Positions 21,112-31,700 of a stretch of 64,000 nucleotides of DNA are shown one piece after another. Every line of letters begins with the position of its first letter. Positions within the stretch are counted from its first letter, which is position 1. A model generated the notes under the pieces. That model was not told the origin of the DNA and ran no database searches. It worked only from the letters and a program-made list of their open reading frames with translations. The stretch is from Ophiura sarsii (Eukaryota > Echinodermata > Ophiuroidea > Amphilepidida > Ophiuridae), in contig CM069449.1 in the NCBI GenBank assembly GCA_035610835.1, forward strand, positions 9,815,855 through 9,879,854, given 5' to 3'. Made by a program: the position numbers and the translations under genes.

Positions 21112-23628
21112 CTATTTCAGCGCAATTACGTCATGACGACTTTTTTCATTACTTTTGTGTATGAAATCAAATATTGCTGTTGATAAAGTATATAGAAATG
21201 GATTGATAGCAGAGTTGGTTGGCAGTACAACCGTTACGATCCATGTATAGACATGAGGGCTGACTGTCTGTCTCCCACTCTGTACAAGGATAGAGAGGAT
21301 AATGATAGGCAACCAGCACATCATATCTGTTAGAATAATCAATCCCATCTTGATAGCCATTTGGAGTTCTTCCTTTTGATTTTGATTTCTCCCAGCTTGT
21401 TTAGCTGTTTGTCGGACAGTTATGAAGATCCCAACATAGCAAAACAGTATTATCCAAATACTTATGAAGTTCAAAATACAAAATATTGCTATACCATAAT
21501 ACACACCTGGTTTAGTTCCAATGACAATATCAAGAGTATTATTAAAGACAACTGGTTCGTAATCACTATCAATAATGTTTTCATTAATATAGGGCCAGTA
21601 TATTGTTTCAAAGGTATTACCCCTAGAGAGTGGGAGACCAGTACATACCTCAGAATTGTCGTATAATTCAGGGCTTATTTCTGACAAAATGGTTGATACA
21701 ATACTCAACACTATAGCAAATATCCAGAGCATAGCTATGACTATCCTACATGATATTGTGCCCAATCGTCTATCACTATACATATACCTGATACCCATAA
21801 ATCTATCTATGCTTAGTAGCGTTACAAAAAACACAGAAGCCTCACTCGATAAGATGGACAATGTCCCTGCAACTTTACAGGTATTGCTTGATCGCCATGC
21901 TTCAGATGGGAAATAGTTTTGATAATATATATCTGCTGATGCTATCACAAGCATATATAAGCCCATGACCAAATCTGACACACACAGACTTGAGATCAAA
22001 AGCATCTGAACTTTATTTTGTGGTTGTCTTTGTCGACATCGATAACACAATACACACATATTGCTAATAACTGCAAACGTACCTAATATCCACATGAGAA
22101 TTCTTTGAATTTGATTTGAAAGTAATCGGTCGCATGTAAGAAATTGTGAAGGTGGTATTGTTGCCGTGCAATTTGCTGATTTGATAAAGCAACAAGTAGC
22201 AGCATTGTCAACTAATATTTGTGTGGAATTATAAAATAGTTGAAAAGATTCATGGTTCAATTGCTGTAGTGTATTTGATCTCATATCTACTATGTCAAGA
22301 AATGCCAATGAATTATTCACAAAGTAATTCATAGAATCAAATGCATTCAGATTGTTCTCAGATAAGTCAAGATATGTCAGTCTAATCATGCTCTGAAATA
22401 TACCTTTGTTAAAATTTGACAACTTATTTTTAGAGAGAGAAAGATACAGTAGATTGTCATATTGCACGGATGTTGCCAGCTGAAAGAAAAATAGATTATT
22501 GTGACTCAGATCAAGAAATATAAGCTGAGATGAATGTAACAATACCATTGAATATATCATTTTAATGTGATTGTTTGACAAAAATAAGTAGGTAAGGTTT
22601 CTAAGTTCATCAAACTGCTGCAGGTGTAGCTCCACAATATTATTGTTGGACAAATCTAACCTAACCAGGCTGGTAGGTCCATCAAACGACTGTGGATGGA
22701 GTTCCACAATAATATTGTTGGACAAATCTAACCTAAACAGGCTGTTAAGTCCATCAAACTGCTGTGGATGGAGCTCCACAATATTATTGTAGGGCAGATC
22801 TAACAACATCAGGTTGTTAAGTCCATCAAACGACTGTGGATGCAGCTCCACAATACTGTTGTAGGACAGAATTAACCAAAACAGGTAGGCAAGTCCATCA
22901 AACGACTGCGGATGCAGCTCCACAATGTTATTGTAGGACAGATCTAACCCCCACAGGTTGGTAAGTTCATCAAACTGATGAGGGTGCAGCTCCACAATAT
23001 TATTGTAAGACAGACTTAATTTATCCAGGTTGGTAATTCCATCAAACGACTGTGGATGCAGCTCCACAATATTATTGTAGGACAGAGATAACCGATCCAG
23101 GTAGGCAAGTCCATCAAACGACTGCGGATGCAGCTCCACAATATTATTGTAGGACAGATCTAACATACTCAGGTTGGTAAGTCCATAAAACTGATGTGAA
23201 TGCAGCTCCATAATATTATTGTTGGACAGATACAATTCAACCAGCTCGGGTTGGTCTGTAAATGCATTCTGTTCGATTATGTTTATGCCCGTGTCACTCC
23301 AAGACAATCTGTCAATTTCTGGAGGATACAACACTTGCACAGATGATGTTCCACGAGGGCAAGCTAATGTTACATTATGATTGCCTAAAATACACATGCA
23401 CTCAGATGGACACTGGAACTTTGTGGAAATAGTAGTGATCAATTCTTGAGTGGACCACACATATTTCTGTATACATCCAACAGTGCAATTAATAGGCTGA
23501 TCATATTCACCATACACCATCGGAACTAGCAGGATACATGCCGTTATAATGTGTAATACAAACACCATATGGATGAGGTCTATCAGCTTTCCTGAACCTG
23601 TTGTGGATACCATGGTAAACTGTTTCAC
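21112..23628 (-). CDS. Leucine-rich-repeat G protein-coupled receptor (LGR, relaxin-receptor/GRL101-like), single exon
   Basis: An 838-residue rhodopsin-class receptor. A hydrophobic segment at about 21-39 fits a signal peptide, so Met21 could also be the true start. A Cys-rich LRR cap (C73, C77, C79, C90) precedes about 14 leucine-rich repeats of 24 residues (about 127-460), then a Cys pair region (479-499). Seven membrane segments follow: about 508-530, 541-565, 583-606, 628-650, 708-737, 760-783 and 793-817. C584 and C662 would form the conserved extracellular disulfide. The DRY position reads DRF (608-610), and NPFLY (809-813) marks helix 7. No LDLa module is visible, unlike vertebrate RXFPs, and the ligand is unknown. 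Expanded intronless LGR-type receptors are common in marine invertebrates. The frame is fully open, with very regular 72-bp repeats. Confidence 0.88.
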   Translation of the reverse strand: MKQFTMVSTTGSGKLIDLIHMVFVLHIITACILLVPMVYGEYDQPINCTVGCIQKYVWSTQELITTISTKFQCPSECMCILGNHNVTLACPRGTSSVQVLYPPEIDRLSWSDTGINIIEQNAFTDQPELVELYLSNNNIMELHSHQFYGLTNLSMLDLSYNNIVELHPQSFDGLAYLDRLSLSYNNIVELHPQSFDGITNLDKLSLSYNNIVELHPHQFDELTNLWGLDLSYNNIVELHPQSFDGLAYLFWLILSYNSIVELHPQSFDGLNNLMLLDLPYNNIVELHPQQFDGLNSLFRLDLSNNIIVELHPQSFDGPTSLVRLDLSNNNIVELHLQQFDELRNLTYLFLSNNHIKMIYSMVLLHSSQLIFLDLSHNNLFFFQLATSVQYDNLLYLSLSKNKLSNFNKGIFQSMIRLTYLDLSENNLNAFDSMNYFVNNSLAFLDIVDMRSNTLQQLNHESFQLFYNSTQILVDNAATCCFIKSANCTATIPPSQFLTCDRLLSNQIQRILMWILGTFAVISNMCVLCYRCRQRQPQNKVQMLLISSLCVSDLVMGLYMLVIASADIYYQNYFPSEAWRSSNTCKVAGTLSILSSEASVFFVTLLSIDRFMGIRYMYSDRRLGTISCRIVIAMLWIFAIVLSIVSTILSEISPELYDNSEVCTGLPLSRGNTFETIYWPYINENIIDSDYEPVVFNNTLDIVIGTKPGVYYGIAIFCILNFISIWIILFCYVGIFITVRQTAKQAGRNQNQKEELQMAIKMGLIILTDMMCWLPIIILSILVQSGRQTVSPHVYTWIVTVVLPTNSAINPFLYTLSTAIFDFIHKSNEKSRHDVIALK

Positions 23629-23689
23629 AAGAGATTAATTTATCAGATGTCAATCTGGCGCGTCACTATACTACAACAGTACTGTAAGC

Positions 23690-24090
23690 TTTCTCGTCTG
23701 TTAGGATGCTGTCGTCGCTATACGACTATAAGCTTTTCAGTCTGTCTGTTACTATGCTGCTGTCGCTATACTACTAAGCTTTCCTGTCTGTTACAATGCT
23801 GCCGTCGCTATACTACTAAGCTTTCCACTCTGTTACTATGCTGCCGTCGCTATTACTAAGCTTTCTTGTCAGTTACGAGTGCTGCTGCCGTCGCTATACT
23901 ACTAAGCTCAGTCTGTTACGATGCTGCCGTCGCTATACTACTAAGCTCAGTCTGTTACGATGCTGCCGTCGCTATACTACTAAGCTTTCCAGTCTGTTAC
24001 GATTCTTCCGTCGCTATACTACTAAGCTTTCATGTCAGTTACGATGCTGCCGTCGCTATTACTAAGCTTTTCCATCTGTTATAGGATGCT
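23690..24090. repeat. Minisatellite immediately upstream of the GPCR start
   Basis: About nine units of 36-50 bp of the form GCTGCCGTCGCTATACTACT, then AAGCTTTC and TCTGTTACGAT. It lies 60-460 bp before the receptor ATG, where its promoter or 5' untranslated region would be. Confidence 0.8.
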
Positions 24091-25133
24091 GCCGTTTTCA
24101 AACTCGTCAGCGGATTCTCTGATCACACCAAATAAAATCAACCATATGATATAAAATGGCATGGCTTGTATGGAGGCAGGTTGCGCAGAAAAATATTAAT
24201 TATATGATTAAGCCGTGGACCATCGCTTTTATCTACATGTATTTAGGATAGCAGTTTTGTAATCATGCCATCAAGCCTTTTCACTTATGCTAATGAGCTC
24301 GTATATTGTACATTGATGCTATTATACCTTTCACTTATATATATATAATGACAACCATTAGCTAATGAAGGCAACTAAGAAAAAGTGTTGTGTTGGCGTA
24401 ATGGAGTTTTCGAAAATGGGGTCTGAAAACACTCCAAATGCATCTTTTCGTATTTTAGGCCATCATTAAAATTTGAACGATCCAATCAACTTGGGACTTT
24501 CACAAAATTATATATATACGGTATAGCATCTACCAGTTTGTGGCGGTTTTAAAGAAACTTCTGATTTACATCTAATTTGCATATTGTTTTAAGTTGAAAT
24601 AATCAAAAAAGTCATTTTGGCCGTATCATTCCAATGCTTTTAACTATTTTTCAATGATTCCTTCAGACATTGTGGCTGAACATGTTACTAAAAATTGTAC
24701 AGAGGATTTTTTAATTTTTTCCCCTTTATATGTTGAATTTGGGGCAAAAACTACATTTTGATGGCCGTTCTGAAAAGCCTATGGATTCTTCAATTTTACA
24801 GTAAAAATAAATATACATGTATTACACAAAAATGAAACTCGAGACTATAACAATCATTTTGCACAAAACAGAATTTTGATATATAGGCCTATGTTAGTTT
24901 TCATTTTTTGGGAAAAGTACAAATTTAGATTTGTCTTAGAAATAAAAGTATTTCTACCCAAAGTGTGCAATCTAAAACGTTTTCATTACCTACTTGAGGG
25001 GAAATATCCTCAATGGAATGCATCCCAATTTTGTAATGTTTATTCCTAAATCGTTTTTACTTTGGAAACAAATTATAATATATATCGACATTTTCTTTCT
25101 GTCATGTTTATCACAACTTGAAAATTTGAAAGG
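24091..25133. other. No gene seen
   Basis: AT-rich sequence upstream of the GPCR minisatellite. No domain, exon or TIR structure recognised. Confidence 0.4.
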
Positions 25134-25137
25134 TTAA

Positions 25138-25510
25138 AGGCATATTATGTGATATTTTCCAGGTAGCGCCCTCTATCATTGATTTTTACCAAGAAAGCAG
25201 ATTTTCTTGCAGATTTGCATTTTTGATCATAAATCATAAAGATCTTCTAAATTATAGATGATACGATTCCTAATTATTCAAAATCATGGTTTGAAAATAG
25301 ATTGTACCGAGCGGTACAATCTATTTTTCAAATTTTACTCTAAATTCACTCTAAAACTATGATTTTGAGGTTATTAGGAATCGTATTGCTCTGTAACTTA
25401 AAATATATTTATGATTTATGATCAGAAAATTAAATCTGCAAGAAAATCTGCTTCCAAATTTTTTTTCGAGGATTGAGGGCGTCCCCTGGAAAATATCACA
25501 TAATATACCT
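25138..25510. mobile_element. TTAA-flanked foldback MITE, copy 2
   Basis: Flanked by TTAA at 25134-25137 and 25511-25514. TIR AGGCATATTATGTGATAT. Arms match copy 1 at 8060-8431 over most of their length, but the central hairpin is TTGTACCG-AGC-GGTACAA instead of the CTGTCGG hairpin of copy 1. Confidence 0.85.
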
Positions 25511-25929
25511 TTAATACAGCGAGTGGTTATTTTAGGGTAGGTTCATTAAAGCCAAACCAATATTGAAAAGTTGAATATCCTCGAGACAGGACAACTAACC
25601 ATTAAAACTTGTTTTAAAAAGTCTTAACATATTGGTGATTGGTGTAATTTGCTTAATAGCCTTAATTGCTCTGCTAATGCCTTTTGGTAGTAACGTATTT
25701 CACTATGCTTATATAGCGATACTTTTCTGATAAAACAAAAGACAACGAGTATTATAAATGGAATATGTATAATGATCTTATGCCGTGCAGCGCTATAATG
25801 ATACCACTATTAAGGGAAACTAATGGTTACTGGTACTTATAAATTGGTGATTAATTTTGTTCTTTGGTAGTGCAGCATTAGATGATATAGCTAAGCACTT
25901 ATTGCAAACCATTAAAGCAATCGTTTTAA

Positions 25930-26667
25930 GATAAGTGTTACGCCCAGTTGCACACACCTACACTCTACGTTTTACGGGATAAAGTGTATTTAGAGAATAA
26001 AACATAGTTCTTAGCTGTTTTGCTATAGACGATGGTCTTATAATATATAGGCTGTACCATATTTGTGTCGTCGTGTATGGCCGCCTGCGGCAACCATACA
26101 CGACTCCAAATATGGTACAGCCTATACATTATAAGACCATCGTCTATAGCAAAACAGCTAAGAACTATGTTTTATTCTCATTCTTATTAAGTTTATTGGT
26201 TATTTTGATCTTTTATTATAAAATAACGCAGTTTTTTAGATTTATTTTAAACAAACAACAACAAATTTCCCCCTTTGTAAAATCGGCGAATCCAGCGAGC
26301 TGTTTTCCAACATCCTGCTTCAAATTAATCGCGTTCTTTAGCACGCACGCACACGGCCATCGCTGCGTTACAGCCACAACGCATACGGCGGCGATTTTAT
26401 GTAGGGCACGCTAACGCGATGACGCGTTGATCATACGCGCTGAAGGGTGTTATTTTTCGAATTAATTAAACCCCGCCCCAAACTATGCACCATTGTCTCA
26501 TAATGTATGGGCGTGTCGGCTGAAAATCAGCCAAAAAACAATAAAATTGCCTGCTGACATCTCAAACCACACCCACTATATAAGAATATAATATACGGTG
26601 TGGCGGGTATTCCAGAAGACCAGAATTATGCCACTGTCAGTTTCAAGTAAAAGAATTACGCCCAGTT
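25930..26667. repeat. Repeat segment related to 27549-27645, with interior insertion
   Basis: ACTCTACGTTTTACGG...AAAGTGTATT near 25969 and GTTTCAAGTAA...TTACGCCCAGTTGCA near 26640-26665 match in order a continuous 97-bp segment at 27549-27645. This implies that about 580 bp, including the foldback at 25993-26179, is an insertion here or a deletion there. The word TTACGCCCAGTTGCA also occurs at 25938. Confidence 0.5.
25993..26179. mobile_element. 187-bp foldback palindrome
   Basis: Left arm GAGAATAAAACATAGTTCTT continues to about 26079. The right arm is its reverse complement from about 26094 to 26179, almost without mismatch, around a CCGCCTGCGG core. The high identity suggests a recent MITE or a freshly formed inverted duplication. 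Confidence 0.7.
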
Positions 26668-27400
26668 GCATTTGTATTTATTTTTATTTATTTATTTGGG
26701 CATACACTTTTGAAACAGTGGCATGAGTCTTCTCGACTGATGCGTCCTTCAAACATATTACACAATATTATCAAATGTATAAATAATAAAGACAGAATAT
26801 GATCACATAGAATCATACAAGGTAAATGCGGACGTGTGGTCCATGCACGTTTTATATAGGATTTGCAGAACACATCAAATATTTGGAGTAAGGGTAAATC
26901 GTCACATACAGTAAGAACATCATTTGAAAGACCTTTAGAGCATAAGACACCTTTTTATAGTTAAATTACCAGATAAAAAGATTCTCCAAAACTCATCTAA
27001 ATTATGGAGTGATAGTTGATTTTCAAGTTTAAGGAATTCATCAACCCTGATATGATTTACAGCACTACATATAAATAAGAAATGTCTAAGATCCTCAATA
27101 TCTTTATCGCATAATGGGCAGTAAAGATTTACATCAGGTTTCCATGAATGAGCACGGCCACTGAGTGGTAAGGTATTGGACCGAGCTTTGAATTTCATCG
27201 TTGAACCATAAAATCTAATTTACATAATAAGTAATCTTCTAAACCAGGTTTGCTTTTGAATAATACATAGTCCCTTTAATGATGATTTTGTCATAGCTTA
27301 ATGTAGCCACTTGTTGTTAAAATTATCTATACCGAAGTTATTAAAATTATTGATCCACAAGTGGCTATTATATAGATTATCTTTAAATATTATCTTTTAA
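26668..27400 (-). pseudogene. LINE 3' remnant with RT C-terminal zinc motif and (AAAT)n tail
   Basis: On the minus strand, CPLCDKDIEDLRHFLFICS (about 27125-27065) is the C-x2-C...H-x4-C zinc-binding motif that closes the protein of several non-LTR retrotransposon clades. It lies in an 87-codon frame ending at 26935. Upstream sequence still resembles RT C-terminal sequence but is broken by stops and frame shifts. The (AAAT)n tract at 26670-26697 is the expected 3' tail. Dead, 5'-truncated copy. Confidence 0.65.
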
Positions 27401-27645
27401 TATAGTCCATGTCACACTCTACCATAGCATTTTCAATATGAACAAACCACTTCCATCTTAATTTGTTACAATTGCTCTTATCCGTATAATACAATATTGA
27501 TAATCACATATTGGTGGGAATAATGATATAATACCCTATCCATTGTACCCATCACACTCTACGTTTACGGTTAAAGTGTATTATAATATAGGGCGCGGGG
27601 GACTCCAGATCCCGAATAATTGTTTCAAGTAAATATTACGCTCGG

Positions 27646-28330
27646 TTGCATATCGGCATTTTAACGATACTCACAAAATGGTGAATATTTACTAGCGTTT
27701 TTCTTAAATATTTCTAGATAAAAGTGAGCAAATTACTTGTAAGTAAATGCTTAGACTAGTAAATAAAGGCAACTAATTCATTTTAGTAAAGTAAATGCTT
27801 CAGTGATTACCATTCAGTTATTTAGGTGTAAATCAAAGGGTAGTGGGACCTTCCACTAGTTCTCTCAAGCATATATACAGGGCTTTTAGGTCGTCCGTAG
27901 GAGATATCTTATGGCTGCATCCTACGTGTGTGTGTCTGTCTGTAAGTCTGCGTAGGTGATCACCATCAATCGCTGACCTTAGTTTGAATGTTCCAACTGT
28001 GGACACACCTGCAACCGTGGACGGTACCTCGGTTTCCTGATATATGCAAAATATTGCAAACAGTGTAAAACAGCTATCCCAATAGGTCCTTGCATGTGAT
28101 ACCCCCTGACACATACCTCGGTTGGATAGTGCAATGTCTGGTTGGCGGTGTGATACAACAACAAAATCGCCATTTTGTCCTCGGTGTGTATCCAAGTTGG
28201 TGTGTCCTCGTTTGGATAGTACCACTTCATGGTCCTCGTTTGAGGGTGATTACCGGTAGGGATGTATGAGTCAGTCTGTCAAACATTTAGTAAACACTTT
28301 TTTGTTTTCTCCATTTATTTTTCATACAAA
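27646..28330. other. No gene supported
   Basis: A minus-strand frame of 130 codons and an overlapping one of 83 codons (27833-28230) show no recognisable domain, and their overlap in two frames suggests repeat-derived openness. Left uncalled. Confidence 0.4.
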
Positions 28331-28682
28331 TGTAACGGGTGCTTTCTCTGGGATATTCCAATAACTCATTCCAATAACTCAAGCGTGGGGGCGTTTTTCG
28401 AAGCAACGGTATTTATTATATGTCGATAATAACACACCAAGGACTGGACTGGCAGGGACCTGCATATAAGAAAAGGGATGAACAGGTCAGTCCTTGGTGC
28501 TGTCCTTAGGCTGAGTGCACCAAGAAATTACCTGAGCATGCAGAGGTATTGTGTGAATAGGCATGATGAGTAGGGGTGTATTGTTATGTTAATGAGAGAG
28601 GGGAAATGGTGGGTTTGTTTGCAGATCAGATTACAGGGTGATCCACACAAACAAGGGTGACTCGAAAGTTGAGGCTGTTACA
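28331..28682 (-). repeat. 3' LTR of the Gypsy element (352 bp)
   Basis: On the minus strand it starts TGTAACAGCCTCAAC directly after the purine tract and ends CACCCGTTACA. A TATATG word and an AATAAA near the downstream third would serve as promoter and poly(A) signals. It shares with the other LTR only the terminal TGTAACAG, the GTTACA end and a CGCCCC-ACG block. Confidence 0.7.
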
Positions 28683-28695
28683 CTCTCCCCCGCCA
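28683..28695 (-). promoter_or_regulatory. Polypurine tract (plus-strand DNA primer)
   Basis: TGGCGGGGGAGAG abuts the 3' LTR start on the minus strand. It is preceded by the small palindrome AATGTCG-TCC-CGACATT (28701-28717), which overlaps the pol stop codon. Confidence 0.75.
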
Positions 28696-28715
28696 CAGAA
28701 AATGTCGTCCCGACA

Positions 28716-31700
28716 TTAGAATATGCGAAAATGGTACAGCACATCTGTAAGGTCACTGACGCAGTGTTGAACAGTAGGCCGCTGCATCAATGTCATAATG
28801 GGAATGTCACTCATTTCATCATCATTATTGTCACTGCTTTCCTCGTCCTTACTTGTGGCATTTAACCTTGATGATCGACGACAGGGTGCCGAGCTGGCAG
28901 TTTCACTTGACGAGCTGACTTCTTTTTCCACAGGACGGTTCAGACGAGGGGATCGTCGTGGGGCTGGAGGCTGCGAATCGGTTGCATCATTTGGTGAAAC
29001 ATCTTGAGGTGGAGGTTCCTCCAGTGGTAGATGGTTGCAGGGCAACAGCATGTTGCGATGAAGTGTTCGATGTGGTTTTGAAGTCGCCTCTGGGCGAACT
29101 TCATACACAGGGATATCCTGATTGACTCTACGAACCACCACATATACATCTTGGTCCCATCGGTCCTCGATTTTGTGTTTGGTCTGGAAGCCTGTCTTCT
29201 TCACGAGGACCCTATCACCTTCCTGCAATGTATTCTCTCTCGACCGCATGTCGTACCTTTTCTTATTGCTAGCAGCCGAAGATGACGCACTTTTGGAAGC
29301 TAACTTGTATGCATACTCCAAACGCTCTTGAAGCTTAGTCACATAGGTCTCGTGCTTTACTGCTTGCGCTGGCAGGGACGTAGGCTGAAGGCCAAAGGAA
29401 ATATCCACAGGAAGTCTTGGATGCCGACCAAACATCAGGTAAAATGGAGAGAAGCCTGTAGAATCGTGCTTGGTGGCGTTATATGCATGAACCAATGGGC
29501 TGATGTATGTCTTCCAGTCTATCTTCTGAGCCGGTGAAAGTGTACCAAGCATATTTAGAAGCGTACGGTTGAATCTTTCACACTGGCCGTTACCCTGAGG
29601 ATGATAAGGTGTCGTCCGTGTCTTCGTGATGCCAGCAAGTTTGCAAAGGTTTGCGATCACCTTACTCTCGAAATTCCGGCCTTGGTCAGAGTGTAGTCTG
29701 GCCGGGAACCCATAGTGCCCTAGGAAGTGATCCCATAGCGCCTTTGCAGTGGTGGATGCTGTCTGATTTCTGGTTGGAACTGCCACTGCATACTTAGTGA
29801 AGTTATCAGTGATGACAAGGACATTTTCTATTCCACCTTTTGATGGTTCCAGGCTCAGATAATCCATGCTGACAAGTTCCAGGGGCTCTGTTGTCAATAT
29901 GGATGTAAGGGGCGCCACCTGTTGCTGAGTTGGAGCCTTTCTTCGTATACATCTGCCACATGACTTGATTTTAGTTGTGACATCTTGTAGTAGACCAGGC
30001 CAGTAGAACCGCTGACGTGCAAGTTCTAGGGTTCGCTCTCTGCCAAAATGCCCAACATCATCGTGGATCCCACGAAGTGCTTGCTCCCGATGGGATGGCG
30101 GAACAACAAGCTGGTAAGTGTCAGAACGATTTATTTTTCGGACACGATGAAGGACGTTCTGATGCATCCGGAGGCGATTCCATTCTCTTAAGTAGCGTCG
30201 TACATCTGCAGACTCTTCCCTGAGATTTTGGCGTCGACCGCTCTTCTTCATTTCGATCACTCGCTTTATTGCTGGATTGGCCTGTTGCAATCGTCGCCAA
30301 TCATCCATGGTTTTCACAGGTAGTTTGGACTGTGAATTTGTGGTAGGATGGGTGGCTTCATGTTCTTCATCAATTATTGGTACTACCAATTGCGGGTTGC
30401 AGGAAACAGACTCGACAAATGGGTGACATTCAGTCCTATCCTCGTCAAGATGATGTTTACACAGTACTTCAATGACATCACTGGACACCTTGACATCATT
30501 GGACATCATGACTGGCGAGATCACAGCAGGCTGGGTGTTATCGCCTGATGGAGGATGGGGCCGCCTGGACAAGCCATCGGCATCACCGTTTTTCTTGCCG
30601 GGACGATAGGATAAGCTGAAGTTGTATGCTGATAGGGCTGCCAACCAACGGTGACCCGTTGCATCTAGTTTGGCAGAGGTGTTGACATAAGTGAGAGGAT
30701 TGTTGTCCGTCAGGACTTCGAATGGGCGACCATAGAGATAGTCGTGGAATTTGTCAGTCACGGACCACTTCAGGGCTAAGAATTCCAGTTTATGAGCTGG
30801 GTAATTCCTCTCACTGTGACTTAATCCTCTGCTAGCGTATGCTATCACACGTTTTGTCTTATCCTGTACTTGGTAGAGCGCAGCTCCCAATCCTGCGGTA
30901 CTAGCGTCGGTGTGAAGAACGAAAGGGCATGTAAAGTCAGCATATGCCAACACTGGTGGCTCCATCAGCTTGGTTTTGATGGTGTCAAATGCTGCTTGAC
31001 ATTCAGAAGTCCAGCACCAGGGTTTGGCTGTTTGTGTTTTGGCCTTACCGCGTGTCTTCTTTCCTGGACCGCCGATCAACGAATTCAAAGGCTTGGCGAT
31101 TTTGGAGTAGTCCTGAACAAAACGTCGGTAGTAGCCTGCGAAGCCGAGAAACGATCGCATCTCCTTCTGGTTAGTAGGTACAGGCCAGCTTTGAAGAGCC
31201 TCTGTCTTTGACGGATCCGTCGCTATGCCCTCAGCAGAGATTACATGGCCAAGATAGTTGACTTGCGTTTTGAACATACTGCACTTAGTCGGCTTCAATT
31301 TCAGATTGAAGGATCTCAATCTATCCAGGACAGCTTCCAGGCGTTTCAAATGTTCTTCAAACGTTGACGAGTAGATAATAATGTCGTCCAAATACACAAG
31401 ACACTGCTTCAGATTTAGATCTCCCATGCATCGTTCCATGAGGCGTTGGAAAGTGGCGGGTGCATTTGTAAGTCCAAAGGGCATTCGATTGCACTCGTAG
31501 AATCCCAAAGGGGTCGTGAATGCTGTCTTGGCTTTATCTTCTTCATCCATCTCTATCTGCCAATATCCAGCCTTCAAATCAAGCGAGGTGAACAATTTAG
31601 CGCCATGGAGTGCGTCGAGTGTATCATTGATCCGTGGAAGAGGAAAGTTGTCCTTGATTGTCCGCTTGTTAAGAAGTCTATAGTCGATACAAAGACGAAG

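Noticed and set aside
21112..23628. Assignment to a specific RXFP, FSHR or TSHR orthologue
   Set aside because: No LDLa module and no hinge signature of glycoprotein-hormone receptors; only the LGR-type family call is supported.
27833..28230. 130- and 83-codon minus-strand frames
   Set aside because: Overlap each other in different frames, no recognisable domain, lie in repeat debris beside an LTR.
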